The notes beneath the pieces were generated by a model. That model did no database searches and was not told where the DNA came from. It saw only the letters and a program-made list of their open reading frames with translations. Source: Eucalyptus grandis (taxonomy: Eukaryota > Streptophyta > Magnoliopsida > Myrtales > Myrtaceae). From it: a stretch of DNA of 64,000 bases. The stretch spans positions 20,424,940 through 20,488,939 of the forward strand of contig NC_052621.1 of NCBI RefSeq assembly GCF_016545825.1, written 5' to 3'. Positions 1-13,400 of this stretch are shown here, piece by piece (position 1 is the stretch's first letter; every line of letters starts with the position of its first letter). Position numbers and translations under genes: made by a program.

Positions 1-411
1 TGGCCACGGCGAAGAGGATGACGTACACCACGACGATGGTGGTGTACAGGGCGCTCCTACCATGGCCTCCACTCCTCCCGGTGCCATCCTCTCCTTCCGC
101 TAACGGCTGCCTCAGCTGGCCCTCCGTGGCCTCCAGCTCCGCGTACCCCTGCATGAGGCGCACCATGAGCATGACAAAGCTGACGAGGTAGAAGCCGGCG
201 GCCATGAGCACCAGCACCACCACCGTCCAAGCGTCCGAGTAGTGCAGCTTGGACGGAAATGCGATCCCCAGCGCGAATGCGAGCCCCACGACACGCAGGC
301 CCGTGACTTGCCGAAACGGTGGCCAGAGGCCACCAATGGAAGCCCTCAAGTTGCGACCCCGATTTCGAGTTCTTCTTGACACATCAGAAATAGTGTTCCC
401 TTAGTCGGCAT
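1..411 (-). CDS. Partial multi-pass membrane protein gene, 5' part, probably frameshifted
   Basis: On the minus strand a frame runs from about 349 to the window edge and encodes three strongly hydrophobic stretches: around VVGLAFALGIAF, then TVVVLVLMAAGFYLVSFVML, then TTIVVVYVILFAVA, with a charged Gly/Glu-rich loop between the second and third. This looks like an integral membrane protein. The frame has no Met of its own upstream; a Met at 409-411 opens a neighbouring frame that reaches a TGA at 347-349, just where the membrane frame begins. One lost base near 347-352 would join them. I do not recognise the family. The pyrimidine/purine repeat and the solo LTR lie directly upstream, so the insertion sits in the leader or promoter. 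It could also be a decayed fragment. Confidence 0.35.
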
Positions 412-428
412 CAAAGTGGAGGAGGTGG

Positions 429-467
429 AGAGAGAGAGAGAGAGAGAGAGCCCGGAGGAGGAGGAGG
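429..467. repeat. AG microsatellite followed by GGA repeats
   Basis: About ten AG dinucleotides are followed by GGA triplets. On the minus strand this is a CT-rich tract upstream of the putative membrane protein start, as is common in plant 5' leaders. Confidence 0.8.
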
Positions 468-2122
468 AGAGCTGTGACATTTCAAATTTCTGATTTTGTT
501 TTCAATTAAATGAGACGGACTTTTCATCGACGAGCTTATAGTTCAATTCTTCGAGCTAATCACTCACGAGATAACTAGTTTATCAGGTGAAGCCGTTAAG
601 GAATTTAAATGTAATAGGCTTGAGAATCTGACCATGAACCGACTGCTCGACCGTATAAATCTTCAAGGATCATTACGACACTATCAGAATCGAACATAAA
701 TCAGTAATAGGTTGATTCGACTGAGATATGTAATTAGAGTGTGGGTGATTCCACCCGATTTCAATATCCTCGTCGACCGGCACTGAACTGATTATTCTGT
801 CGTTTTTGGTACCCTATGTCCGTATTTGAAACCTCGAGATTTTCACAACAATCGAGAGTCGCCAATGTATAGAAGATTATGTCGTGGCTTGAAAATAATC
901 AATCACGGGTCAATTGCACTGAAAATTTTTAAAAGCTACCCGGTAGATTAGGACACGCTCAAATCGCGCCAGATTGAAATTAACCGTGATTTTAAACCTG
1001 AATTCAGAAATTGAAAGTTCTGCCATGTCACAATTCATTTTAGGAACGTCGACTCATCTTCAGAAGATTTTTCTACAAACCGAGATTTTTGGCGGAAAAG
1101 CAAAGTAAGGCCGTTTTTGTTCGAGATTGTCAGAGGACCGTTTTTGATCGAATCTTCGGGATGCAAGTTGGATCATTTGACGGGGAAAAGTCATAAGAAG
1201 GTCGAGGACACATGGACCGATTTATTTGAGCTTCAATTGATTGGAATTAAGAGAGAATTGAATGGATTGAATGGGGGAATGTCCAAAATTCGTAGCTCCC
1301 ATGGCACACCACATTTTGCACCTATTGCCAAGCTTGTAGAGGAAGATTGGAGGAGAGAGAGTGGCTGAGGTCATGTGGTGTCATGGTGGGGGCAAAGCCA
1401 ATGGGAAGATGGCAAGTGTTGAGCTCTAGAGAGCCCAAGGAGACCCCCCACTCTTCAGCAGCTTCTTCTCCCTTAATCCAAGACTTTCTCCATTGTTGTT
1501 GAAGGAGAGAAGCTCGGCAAAAACCAGAGGAACCGAGCAGCATCAGCCCTCCACTGTCACATGCCCATCGGACCCCATTTCCTCCTCTGTTTTTCCCCTC
1601 GTTCCAGTTTCTGCTCCAGCCGACCTTTCGTCAAAGATCCGAGTAAAAAGTTAACTTCCCGGTTGAATCAGCGAACGAGCCACCCATCACCGTGAAGACG
1701 ACATCCAGCCCGTTCCGGGGCACCTCACCGCTTGCCGGAAAGATTCTCCGGCAATCCCATACGGCTGCCCAAAGCCGCCGCTCACCAGACCGTCTAGACT
1801 CGCCTGGTTCCGCCTATTTCGCCCGTTTCACAGTTTTCAGCCATTTTCTCCCCATTTCTACCCTACCTCCACCCATACCAACCTCCAGTAAGATTCCCTT
1901 GACCCTCGGGAGCTGCCGGTTGCCAGCCACCCGCTCACCGGAGCTCCGATCGGCCCGTTTTCGCCGATGAAGTTGCTGGTTTCTTCTCTGCAGTTCAGCC
2001 CAGATTAGAAGTAGAAGACAGCAAGGTTTTGGAGACTTTGTGGCCCATTTTCAAGCCCTTCCCAGCCTCCGTTGGTGTCGTTGCTTTGCAGTTTATTGAC
2101 CGCCTTGGCGTTGTGGTCGCCG

Positions 2123-2155
2123 TAAACTCACCGGCGCGCAAAACCGGTGAGTTTA
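2123..2155. other. Perfect 12-bp inverted repeat inside the solo LTR
   Basis: TAAACTCACCGG at 2123-2134 is matched exactly by its reverse complement at 2144-2155 across a 9-base loop. In DNA or transcript it would form a stable hairpin. No function is known to me. Confidence 0.7.
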
Positions 2156-2848
2156 TCCTCTAAACCTCACTTAGCAAGTTAATCATGCTTAATGGGTGTT
2201 TAGATTAGTCTAATTAGGCTTAGGTGGTTAGATTATATTATTTTAATGTAAATTAGATTAGTTGTATAATTAGTTTAATGGATGTTTAATTAGGGCTAAT
2301 TGTATGTTTAAATTAGTGTAATCTAGTTTAAGCCTTAATTAATTATTTTTAATTAAATAATTATTTCGAATTTATAAATATTATTTTATTATATTATATT
2401 ATTATGAAATAATATTTAATTATTTAATTTCGGAATTAAATTTAATTATTTATTATTTTGGAAAATTATGCCGAGATGGCCAGTCGTCAGAATTTCGCAC
2501 TGATCGCAGCAGTGCGGTCAGTTTGTGTCAATTTTATATTTAATGGAGAAATCGAGTAGAATGATGATTATGGTTAATTATTCCAAAGTGTGGAATTGAA
2601 TGAAATTGGAGAAGTTTTGGTATTTAACTTGAAAATACCCGGTGTTGGCTTATAGCACCGTAATTGGTTGGTAAAACCAGTTTGTATCGATTGATTGAAT
2701 GGTTGTTTATGTGGGGATTTATCCCAAAGATGTTTAGTATCGATATTCGATTGGAATTTGATTGTGAAAGGTTGTGAATGGATCTAGAAAATCGTCGAAG
2801 TTTGACTATGCCCTGTTAGACCGTGATTTACCACCTGACAAAGGTCGT

Positions 2849-3003
2849 GCCTGATAAAGCCGTAATCCGCCACCTATTAAAGGTTGCGCCCGTTGGGCTG
2901 TAAATTGCCACCCGATAGGGGTTGTGCCTGATAAGGCCGTAATCCGCCACCTATTAAAGGTCGCGCCCATTTGGGCCGTAATTTGCCACCTAAAGATAGG
3001 TCA
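2849..3003. repeat. Two degenerate tandem copies of about 77 bp in the solo LTR
   Basis: Two consecutive units begin GTGCCTGATAA and share GCCGTAATCCGCCACC and TATTAAAGGT; shorter GCCGTAAT-xx-GCCACC sub-repeats occur within and just upstream. Such U3-type tandem repeats are frequent in plant LTRs. Confidence 0.75.
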
Positions 3004-3601
3004 TGTCCTTTCGACTGTGGTTTTTAGTGAATGATTTGATTGATTATTGAATTGTACTAACGTGCAGAAATGGACTGAGGCGAGGTAAGTCCTCAATCCT
3101 CTTTGTGTGGCTAGAGCACCTTAGGGCTTATTTTCTTCATAATCGAGTTTTAGAGGGTAGGACTCGCTGAGACATTGTTTCATCCCGATTGTGGGATAAT
3201 ATTTCAGGTCCCTAGATGGCGGATCCTCCGGAGCTTTTTGGTAGACCAGTGAGGGTCGTTGAGAGGATTTTTGACTTCACTGATCCCGACTAAAGAGCTG
3301 GCAAATGGACCTGTCTAGCTTATCTTAGGACAGCTTAGTTTTTGAGGATTGATCTTCTATAGATCTTTTGTAAATAGCCTAGTCCTATAAATGAATTGGT
3401 TTGATGTGTATAAAGTTATGTGGTTTGGATTGGAAAATGTGATCTTGCTTTTCTATCCCAATTGAGTTTTGTCTGGGGATTAATTATTCGCTTCCGCATG
3501 TACATTAAAAAGAATGAGTCGGCGGCGTGTCCTGGGAAGTCGCTTTTCTATCAAGCGCAGTGGGATGTGCTCGTGCTCGAGGTTCGGGGCGTGACAAGAG
3601 C

Positions 3602-6289
3602 AAGGTTGGCTCTGCAGTAGTAGGAGAATAAGGGTAGAGAGAGGCCACATGCACTGTGAAAGAACAAAACGAAAGAACAGAAGCTCTGATGAAGCTCTGA
3701 TTTTTATTTATTTGTTTTTTTTAAGACTTTGGTTATACTCTCTCGTTTTGTCCAAAATCAGTCAAAACATCGTAAATTTACTTTTTAGAATTGATCTAAA
3801 TTCAATTGCTTAACATAGGTGGATTCTCAAATTGTTAATTCAAATATTACCGCACCAATCAAACTTGGGTATTTTTTGTATTTTTAAATCACTTTTCATA
3901 GTTTCAGCAGGATGGATTTCAAAAGATAATATTGCAATCACTCAAAACGCATAGCATAAAATTCAGTATTTTGCAACAAGATGAAAAAATAATTGTTGAT
4001 GAAATTGTGGAGGAATGCGGGCACTTTTATAGTGATAAGAAAAATTTAATTAAAGTCTGGTCTTTTGATCATAATGTTTATTTAGGATCAACCAATATCA
4101 TTTGACATGTACAATGCTTATTTGAAGCAATTTGGATTAGATATTACAAACAAAACATATTTTTGGTGGCATAATTACTATAAAACAAATCTTCATCGAA
4201 AAATTTATTTATCGTTTAGCGCTTGTAGGAGATTATCCCTCTATTATTTTTTAATAATGATGGGAGAGTGACAGGTGCTCCCCCAACCACAAGATTTTTC
4301 AAGGAATAGATTAAATATAAAAGAAAATAGAAAAATATTAGGGAATTGAAAAGAGCATTATTGAAAGTATTATCGACATGAAATATTTTAAATTCCCTGT
4401 AAAAAGATTAGTTCAAACATTTTTCACACTTATAGTCATGAAAAATATATATTCATCATTTAACAAAATATATACAATTACCAAATTTAACACTTGAATC
4501 CTTATTTATACAAATTAAAGCATCGATAAATTCAACTTAAGCCAAAGCAATCTAAGTTAACTCAAAAATCAAAATCATGATCATTTCTAACTATTGAACA
4601 TTGATATTTATTTAAAAATTTATAGTATATTGAATTTGTTTGATTAAGTTTTTTGTCTCAATTCCCTTTTCAGTATTTTACATAGCCCAACTTTTACATT
4701 TTGCTAGCCAAATTTCAATTTACCAAATAAGTATATATTGTGTCTAAGTTCAACAAATGCCGCAACGAGACTCATTATAGTGTGCTAAATTTTTCACTTG
4801 TTTGATAATGTTTTGATATCTCATGAAATTAGCGAAATACACATGTGGGTTACAAATATGACTTTCTTTATATTGATAATATGTGAAAATATTGTTGAAA
4901 GTACACGATAAAATAATTGAGTTTTACATTTAAATAGTTATTTAAGGCTGTCAAAAAAAGTTTACAAGCATCAAGTATATTTCCTTTTTGTTAATTTCAT
5001 TGTCTATTTGGAAAAAGATTACTATCCAAAATGTGAGAAATTTTGTCAAGATTCTTTCTAGAATTTGCTGCATGTCCATTTTGTAGTTCCGGTTGCCAAT
5101 ATCTCTTCAATGGTCATTTATGATTGAAAAGAGACCGTCAGCCTAGCAATGTCCATTATTTTTTAATCTCTTTTTCCTTTTAAAAATCTATACAACTTTA
5201 ACAGAAAAAGTATATGGTGAGTGAGCTACATTGCATTAGCCTTCTGACTAATGTTCCAGCATTCCTTAAATTTCTTAAGCATTTCACCGTTAACCTTTCT
5301 TTTTTTTTTCTTTTTTTCTTTCCGGTATTTCAGATCAAGTCACGGATATCTAGAATGGAATGAATAATATTCTACATTACATATATTAGATAAAGAAAAA
5401 TATCAAGTTAAATAATAATGTAAAATCCAAAGATTGAAATTTTAATTAATGACATGTCAATAAGCTAAATATTAATTCACGTTGGTTGGACGTGGCAATC
5501 ATAATAGGAATTAAGGATTAAGATAGCTTTATTTAGAGGTGTCAAAATTGAACCGGAAAGCCGAATTGAAATTAGAATCAAATTTTCGTACATTTTTTAT
5601 TGGATTCGAATAATAAGAAACCAGTTTTTATTCTAGTTTGGATAGTTTCATTAATTGAACCGAACTGAAAATCGTCCATCTTCTTGATATTATAATTTGC
5701 ATAATTTCTCTCCTTTGTTACTAAACTTCTTTTCAATATTAAAAAAAGAAAACCAAAAAATTGAATTAAATTATATTGAGTCATAATTCGATTGAAAGTG
5801 AATGCACTCCATAGACAACCTTAGTTTTGATCACACCAGCACACTTTTAAGCCCACTTATTTTTTTCATTCTTCCAGTTTGTTCCCTCATGTTCCCTCCA
5901 GCAGGTGTCCCGTCCGCCAACATTTCTTGGACACAGCTTGCATGGAGTGGAATTGTCAGTCTTAAGTCTTAAGAGACGTCCAAACAGTCTGAACATCCAT
6001 CCATTCTGCTGGGCAATGCTAGCCGAGCTCTATGTTGCGCTCGCGTTCTCATAATGGTCACAAAGTAGCAACACGTATTTTGTTAAAAAGGAAAAAAGAA
6101 AAAGAAAAGAGTAGCAACACCTGAAAAGACACATCTCCGCATTAAAACCTAAAAACAAAACTGACAGACGCAAATCTACCTTTTTCTTTCTTTTCTGTTT
6201 AGCCGATATGGAACACTTCTCTCCAAATATTTTAAGCACAAAGGAAACCAGTGCCAACTCCCTCCACGCTTTTGGCAGTGAAGCGTGGC
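3602..6289. other. AT-rich intergenic DNA, no gene seen
   Basis: This is AT-rich sequence with only short, unsupported open frames. A 12-base tandem duplication (gaagctctgat twice) occurs near 3680-3702. I see no RNA gene, LTR pair or coding exon. Confidence 0.6.
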
Positions 6290-6662
6290 TGATCTGGCCA
6301 ATCTGAGGACGAGTGCCAGGACATCGATATACAGACTATCGACATGGTCAAGATGTTGTCATAGCCAATCGATTCGCATCTCCAATTTCTGCATCCGCTC
6401 GATAAGCAAACGGCGTGCTTCCCATGCTCGCCGAACCACTTCGGCTACTTCTCCGATCTCCTGTGCCACTATCTCCTGCACCTCGTTTTGTTGTGGGTCG
6501 TTCTGTGCCGTGATCATCTATGCCTCGATCTCTGATGCGATCGGCTCTCAATCTGTGCCTTGATCTTCTGTGCCACGATCTCTGCCATCTGCGCCTCGAT
6601 CTGTGCCTTGATCATTTGTGCCTAGATCTGTGCCTCAATCTCCTTTCTGCATCTTCTACAAA
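6290..6662 (-). pseudogene. Decayed coiled-coil-like reading frame with internal repeats
   Basis: Read on the minus strand, repeated GCACAGAT/GAGATCGAGGC motifs encode Glu/Ala/Gln/Ile-rich repeats such as IKAQIEAQMAEIVAQKIKAQ, then further coiled-coil-like sequence (RRAWEARRLLIERMQKLEM). In-frame stops (TAG near 6632 and near 6520) and at least one frame change interrupt it. It may be a remnant of a host gene or a retrotransposon gag-like protein; I do not recognise the family. The same DNA seen on the plus strand is a repeated TCTGTGCC(T)TGATC pattern. Confidence 0.35.
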
Positions 6663-7450
6663 ACTGTGAAGACTTTGAGGCTTTGTAACGAGTGAGTAGA
6701 TATTTGTCCTAAGTCGTGATTGGCTGTAACAGGTGAACCTCCCCTGCCGCCCATTTTCCCTTCTGCTTCTCTTCTTATTTTCTTCCTTCACCTTTCTTCA
6801 TCCCTTTCCCTGCTGCCGACTGGACTTGAGGTCTGCTGCTGTCAACAATGATTTCTATGCTCAGTCTGCAATGAAGGTTGGATTGCATAAGCACATTCTC
6901 CACGCAGATCTGCCCTCTCTTCCTTTTTCTCTTGATGGAACAATTCTCTCCAAACTTTTTAAGCTTTGTTCCGAGGGCTCGCCATGCTCCAAGAAAAGCT
7001 GGCGAGCCGGCAGCACCATCCAAGCGTGGAAACTCAAGTTGTCCGAGGTGTTGCCACAAGCAATCGGTCTGCAAAAAGTCCCTTTCGTTTGGACTTCTTT
7101 CCTCTCGGAAGAAAGTGCTTCAGTGGCCATCAGTGAAAATGAGAAGAATGACAAGAGGCTGGGGAGTAAAGGAGGAGCTGGATAGAGAGGGGGTCGGAGG
7201 TAGGCGAGCAAAATAAGGAGGGAGTGATACTGAGCACCGAGGACGAGAGAAGAAAAAAGGAGAGAGAGGAGGCTGAGGCAATACTAAGCAGAGAACTCTC
7301 CTTTCAAATTTCGTCGCTTCATGCAAAGCCCTCTCTTGTCCCTATCAACCCCCTTTTATACGTAAAATCAATGGGCCCCTCGAGGAAGGTTCTCTTTCCA
7401 ATCAAAGATTGCGCTACAGGCGAAGATGCAATTTCCTTTTTTCTTTTTTA
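6663..7450. other. Locally GC-richer stretch, open in several frames, status unclear
   Basis: Several overlapping frames are open, the longest on plus at 6733-7185 (150 codons, hydrophobic N-terminus), but with overlapping open frames on the other strand and no recognisable domain. Part of it (about 6895-6975) resembles 6170-6245, both carrying ATGGAACA-x-TTCTCTCCAAA, so a local duplication is likely. I do not call a gene here. Confidence 0.4.
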
Positions 7451-10400
7451 GCTATTTTCTCAAACAGCCGAAAAATAGTGCCCAAGAAATCGTGAATATC
7501 AAATAAATAAAAACGTAATACAATAAATACATCGAATATTTGGCATTGGCATAAGACACGAATTTCATCATCTTCATAAAAACAATTTCAACTCTGATCG
7601 GTTTAAATTTAGACTGTTAAGGGGTCCCTTTGTCATATTTGGCTGTTATTATTGGTTGTCTTAAGTTTCTCAAAATGATTATCGGAAGTAGTTTGTCGTT
7701 TTTTATGTCTTAAAGCTGCTTTTAAAGTTTGTTGTAGCCTTTAGGCAGGTTCATGAGGAACACGTATCCAACGCTTTTCCCGCTACGGAATAAGGTTCCA
7801 TTCTTGTTTAGTTGGACTATCTTGGCCGTCTTTGCTCTTTGCTTTGATTTATTCTTTCCTGCCTTGGTAATTGATTTACTTCTTTGTACGTCAATGAATG
7901 GTGCCTTAGGTAGTCCCAAAGCAGTAAGAGATGTGCTAAACAGCGACTTCGATACAAAATTCATCATGCATCTAAGTTCTTCTTCAATACTTATTGGGTA
8001 TTTATGCCAGTATCTCTGTCATAATTCTGCTTAAAAAGATACTGTCTAGATTTATGCTTTTAACATCAGCAACTTTTGAAGAAGGCAATTTTTTTGTTCA
8101 GGGAGTGGAAAATATTTAAGGACATCATTCCTAGACATTTATAGCCATGGACATTTAACCATACTCTTTTCCCTCTTTCTTTGGAGCACGAGACCTTTTA
8201 ACCGAGGGAAAAAGTGGTCCCAGACATTCGGCTAGTCGAACGTACTAGGACGCTTCTTTCTGCTTCTCTGCAAATATGCTTTTCTCTTCTCTGAAGGCAT
8301 GTCATTGGTAGCAAGAAACCCTTCAAGTTTAGGTCCTGAAATCGGTGAAACTTTGACATAGTAAATGCAGATAAGCTCTCTGTAAATATCTTCTTTTTCC
8401 CTATTGGTCACTATTTAGTACTTTTCAGTACTGGATAGTCGAAAGAGCTGGTACTCTTACCTCACTAAACAAGCTCTGGCAAAATGTACCGAAAGTCGAA
8501 AGTCAAAAGTAAGGCCGGGCCAAACGATTGGCACGGCCTCACTCTGCATAGCCATGCATAACCGAGTGCATGCATTCACATATGCAGGCCAGAACAGGAA
8601 AAGGGTTGTGGGGCAGAGAGGGAAGGTGGAATAACTAGGATCATAGGATTATCAAGTGGCTCGTAGTTTACAGCAGGAGGCAGGAGGGGGTGCCTTTTGA
8701 ATTTAATGTTTGGTGAACCCTAAATGTACTGAAGTTGTAGGGGACCAATCAGAGTCACCTGCAAAAAAAGCGACTTTTCTTATTGAAAAGTAAGATGCAT
8801 GCCCAAAAGATTTTAGGAGACACGACTAAAAGTAAGGGCAACCTGGACTCTACTCCATGGCTTTCCGAGTAGGGAGTGGGATATCACTCAGCTGAACTAA
8901 TGGAACAAATTTTATAATCTATGCTATATTATCTGTGGATATCATATTGATATAGATTTATTTTGTGTATGGATATGCCAAAATCTTTTGTTGCTAAATT
9001 TCTTGTCGTCGTTTGTTGCCATTCTTGTGGCTGAATTTCTTTGTTGAGAACTTACTTTCATAGATTATGATTTGGGTTCTTACTTGTTTGTCCTTAGTCT
9101 CTCCTTCTCCCCTTCCTTGCCTTGCACACACTCGTTCACCTCGAAAGACACATGCATACATTATGGTTAGAATTTCTTTTGAGATCAAAGTCTTTGGAAT
9201 TAATCGTGGGATAATATGCAAGTGAAAACCCGTTGCACCATCCACACCTCAGTCACATCTTCATGGGATAAAATTCACATGCTTCCCGGTAGGTTGTTAT
9301 AAATGGAGGCCATGTGATCTATGCAACCCTGTTACATCTTTGTCTAGCAAGTTGGTGCTTTGAACAGTTGCAGACCAATGAATGGACACAGAGGTTCAAG
9401 TTATCGGTGGCAAGATTAGAATTTTTATGATTTACTATCTGAAGATCAGCGAGATAAAGAAATCTCATCTGAAATTATAGGTAGTAGGATATAGAAAGGG
9501 GCATCCCGGTGTACAAAGTCCGTATATTCACCAAAAATTACAGAAGCACCTAGCCCGTAGGGGACAGTGCCCTACACTGGCCCCCTGGGTCGCCCTTGGT
9601 CATGGCTATCATGGTAGTTTGCGGCCTTTGGAGTTGCATATGGAGTCATCGCATCCAGTATAGTTCTAAGGGTGGTGGAGTACCATTGTTATTAGCGAGA
9701 TATAAGTCCCAGATGACATAGACATGATTTTTTTATTGATCTTGTTAATAAGGGCCTTAGGGCACTAGTTAAGTAACTAAATAAAGAAACTTCTAATTCG
9801 ACAGTGCTCATTTTTCCTGAAATGCATATGATTAGTGTTTTTGAAATTGAAAGTTTCCTATTACTATCCTGAGGGCACTCATGAACATGACATGTTCTCA
9901 CCAGGTATGTAATTTATAGGACATTAGTCAATTTTGGTACTAATGATTTTTCTTCACATTTGCCGGTATGGTTTTTTGTCAAAATTAGTGGGAATTGTCT
10001 TGTAAGATGAATATACGCGGTATGATTGTGGACGCAATAGAAAGCGTAAGACATGAGTTTTTCCTTTACTCTCATAATTGTGTATTTATATGACAGATAT
10101 TGTGCTATCTTGGGAAAGGGTCCGAACATAACGTGTTGGGATTGTTATTTGCTTTTCTCTCACATGAATGTACTCTTTTCGTAGTAGAAAGTGTGCAGTT
10201 GATTCAGAAAATGCTTATTATGTGTTTGAGATGACTTTATTCTTTTATTATTTTGCTTTTGCTGTTTCATTTTACTTAACATTTGGAATTGACTTTTACT
10301 GGATATTGAGCACCTATCTTGAAAATTGTACACAATATTAGCTTTTGAACTCATTCAGATTTTTCTCATTGTCATTTAGAAACCAAATTAGTTTGTATAT

Positions 10401-13400
10401 GGGGCAACTGTAAATGAACTTGTTTGAAAGTTTCTTCAAACAATTATTAATTGTGAACCCAAGAAAAAGAAAAAGAAAAAAAAGAGCCTTACCAGTAGAT
10501 GTATGGAGAAAAAGGAGTTATCGATCTTTGTGTATGGTCAACATGGCCCAAGCATTTCTGAAACAGGCTGTTTTTAATTAAAATGGTATAACCTACCTCT
10601 GACACCTGGCCTACATAACTGGCATTTCTATCTATGTTCCCTTCCAAAGCTATGGATCGGAATTTAATTTTTGCTGGAAAACTATGACTAGTTTCTTGCT
10701 AAAGCAGCAGTGAACTATCAGTTCTTGCTGGTCTTTGAGAATGTTGATCAGGGAGAAGAAATAAACAAGGAATATTTTCAAGTACTTGCAAAATCAATAG
10801 TTTTGTGTGCGCTTTTGTGATTTGCTTAGTGTTATTAAAACCAAAAAATGTAAGCAAAGAAAAAGCTGGTTGCAATGTGCCCATGTGCTCGCTGTAGATA
10901 TTTCTTATAATAATGGTGCACAATAGTTGGTTTCTAGAATTTTTATGCGCTCAGACATAGCAAATTGATTCTTTCATGTTGTTATTTTGGATGATAGGTA
11001 CAATATCCAGGGTTAGACGCCAGATGAAACTAGACACAATGATCATGTCATTCCTCTCAAAATCCATCACGTGGGTCAGAACTATTTTCATACCCCTTGT
11101 TGAATTGTTTCTATAATATCTGTTATATGGTCCTGTGAGGTACGTAGGTCCATTCTTTTTTGGCTTCCGTAGTATCTGGAGAATCATTAGTTTCTTATGT
11201 GGATCTGCTTAACATCGTGCAATTTCCTTTTTTGATATAAATGTGGGGCAGCATATCTGCATGTTATTCTAGCAGTGATATGATACTATATGCCGAGCAA
11301 TAGGCAACATGCGACTCTTCTTATGCTCTCATCATTTTTCTCTTGTGGTATGTGATTATTATGGTTATTATGTCTCAGCTGTTTCAACAGCAAGCTATCA
11401 TGACTGATACGCCCTTTGAGATAAATTAACATTACATCAGTCCAATGTATTAGTGCCAATGCTTATCCCACTTTTACAGATTCATAAATCTTAACTTGAC
11501 CTTTACTTTCTCCCCTTACATGAGAATTTTCATGAAAACCATCAACGTCCATATTGCCACAAATGCACAGTTGTGACCGTGCCTTCCCTGAAACTTCTCG
11601 AGGAATCCATGTACTACTTTAAACCGGAGTGATATCAACATATTACACCTATGGACGTTCAGTAGCTTAACTTTAGCTTGCAATATAAATTGATCAGTAG
11701 AAACCTAGGCATTCACGACACTTTTCTAGCTTATGATTGCAGATTTCCTTTTATGAGGAGCAAGGAGGTTTGGCTTAGAATAATCAATATCTGAAAGAGG
11801 ATAATTTGCTTTGAAATGATGTCTTTACGATGCTTAGTTGTCACAGTCCCGTTGTAATGCTGAAGCAATTTCATACTGTAGTATCTCTATGGATTTTCAT
11901 TCAAGCGAAACATCGTGAACCCCATGGGAGAAAAGGAAAACAGCACAACAGGCTTGCTTGTTTAGTTGTTTCAATTCACTTCTGCGAACCCAGAATAGGT
12001 ATAAGCAGGGACAACTTCAATCAATGTACATGAAGGTGGATATAAAAACCAAATAACAGGTCAGATTCTGGAATCTGAGGAAAACAGACTCAGGGTTTTT
12101 GGATTCTGCATTAATGTACCAGTTAGGATACTTTTGCTTTTTAATCTAAATGCCATGTCCACTGCCATTTGTGCTGCGGAAATAGCTGGGGGCTTCATTG
12201 TTATCATCTTCATAATCACTACAATGGCAACAATCATAATATTATTTGGTTTTTCTTGTATGCGCTTTTGCAGTTTTGATCAACTTAAATTTATACTGCT
12301 GAGGAATCCTCGTCATGCTTGACTATCTTAAGTTTCTCAGAATGATCATCCTAAGTAGAGCCACTACTTTAATGCCATTTGGTTTCAGGGCACTAATACA
12401 ATATCTAAATAAGCTGATCATTTAGAGTGCTCGGTTGTGCTTTTAATTTCTTCAGTTTATTCGCCAATTTTCTCAGTTCAGAAAAATGATACTTTATCTT
12501 CTTTCGTAGCTCTTTCCAGAGTACAGATTTGAGTGGCTTGTAGGAGAATTCGTCAAAGCTATCCCCTTAGAACTTGGTAAGCATCAGAGTGTAGTATCTG
12601 TGTTGAAAGTAATATAATACCTTAAGGTGTAACCTCTGGGGAGCATTTTCCATTTCTCATTAAAGAGCATCTTTGATCCACCACACTTGCCAATAGACAT
12701 CGGACACCCATTTTCATGTAATGAGTTTTAAGTTAAGAACCTCGGTTTGTGGATTCCTTTATTTACATTCAAGAGCCCTGAAGAAAGTGAGCACCTAATG
12801 CTTTTGTTGGGTACTTCCGTGGTCACCAGCCTCACCCTAGTGATTTCATGGGCAGTGTGCTATTACCGCATAACTACATTGAACTCAACTCTAAATGAGA
12901 ATTAGCCAAAGGTTTTGACTTTACTAGAATAGTATATATCTAATCTATTCTAACAGAATTGGAGAAAAAGTTTTATGTGGTATATGTTTAGGCTATGATA
13001 ATTCCACGTGGAAGTATTATATGGTGCTTTCTTTGACGATAGTTTTATCAGTTTGCCTAATTCTATATTTCATGTAGCAAAAGTAGGCGTCAGTCAACCT
13101 AAATGTTATATATCATGGTAGATATTTTGGGTGGTTCATTTTGTGAAGATATGATAAATTGCATTTCCGTTATTTAGTGGGGCAACTTGCAAGTTTTTCA
13201 TCAGGTGTATACTCAGGCTCTATTTTTTCTTTTTTCCAGTAGATTTTGTTCAGTGGTGCCCACATCAATTAAGATACAATAAGTACACTTTGAAATGCAA
13301 AGTTCTCGATTTCAGTGTTTATTTTCCTTGGGATATCTAAGGTTTATTCACCTTTTTTGCATTTTCACTTTCATGGAATAAATATCGTGCATATTGACTC

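Larger units (their letters stand above)
473..3596. mobile_element. Solo LTR, about 3.1 kb, with 5-bp target duplication
   Basis: The segment starts TGTGACATTT and ends GGGGCGTGACA, so it has the TG...CA ends of an LTR. It is flanked by the identical pentanucleotide AGAGC at 468-472 and 3597-3601, the 5-bp target duplication made by LTR-retrotransposon integrase. No gag or pol coding is found inside and no second LTR lies in the window, so it is best read as a solo LTR left by recombination between two LTRs. The length and the GTGACA end suit large Ty3/gypsy-type plant elements, but the lineage is inference. Internal features include a perfect 12-bp hairpin (2123-2155), an AT-rich stretch (2330-2460) and degenerate tandem repeats (2849-3003). 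Short open frames at 1117-1368 and 1692-1970 are not convincing genes. Confidence 0.85.

Noticed and set aside
1692..1970. 92-codon frame
   Set aside because: Lies wholly inside the solo LTR; Pro/Ser/Arg-rich content reflects base composition.
6733..7185. 150-codon plus-strand frame with a signal-like N-terminus
   Set aside because: Overlapping open frames exist on both strands in the same stretch, no domain is recognised, and part of it is a local duplicate of non-coding sequence.
7656..12360. About 34-bp similarity between 7656 and 12323
   Set aside because: Too short and with no extension to define a repeat or gene fragment.
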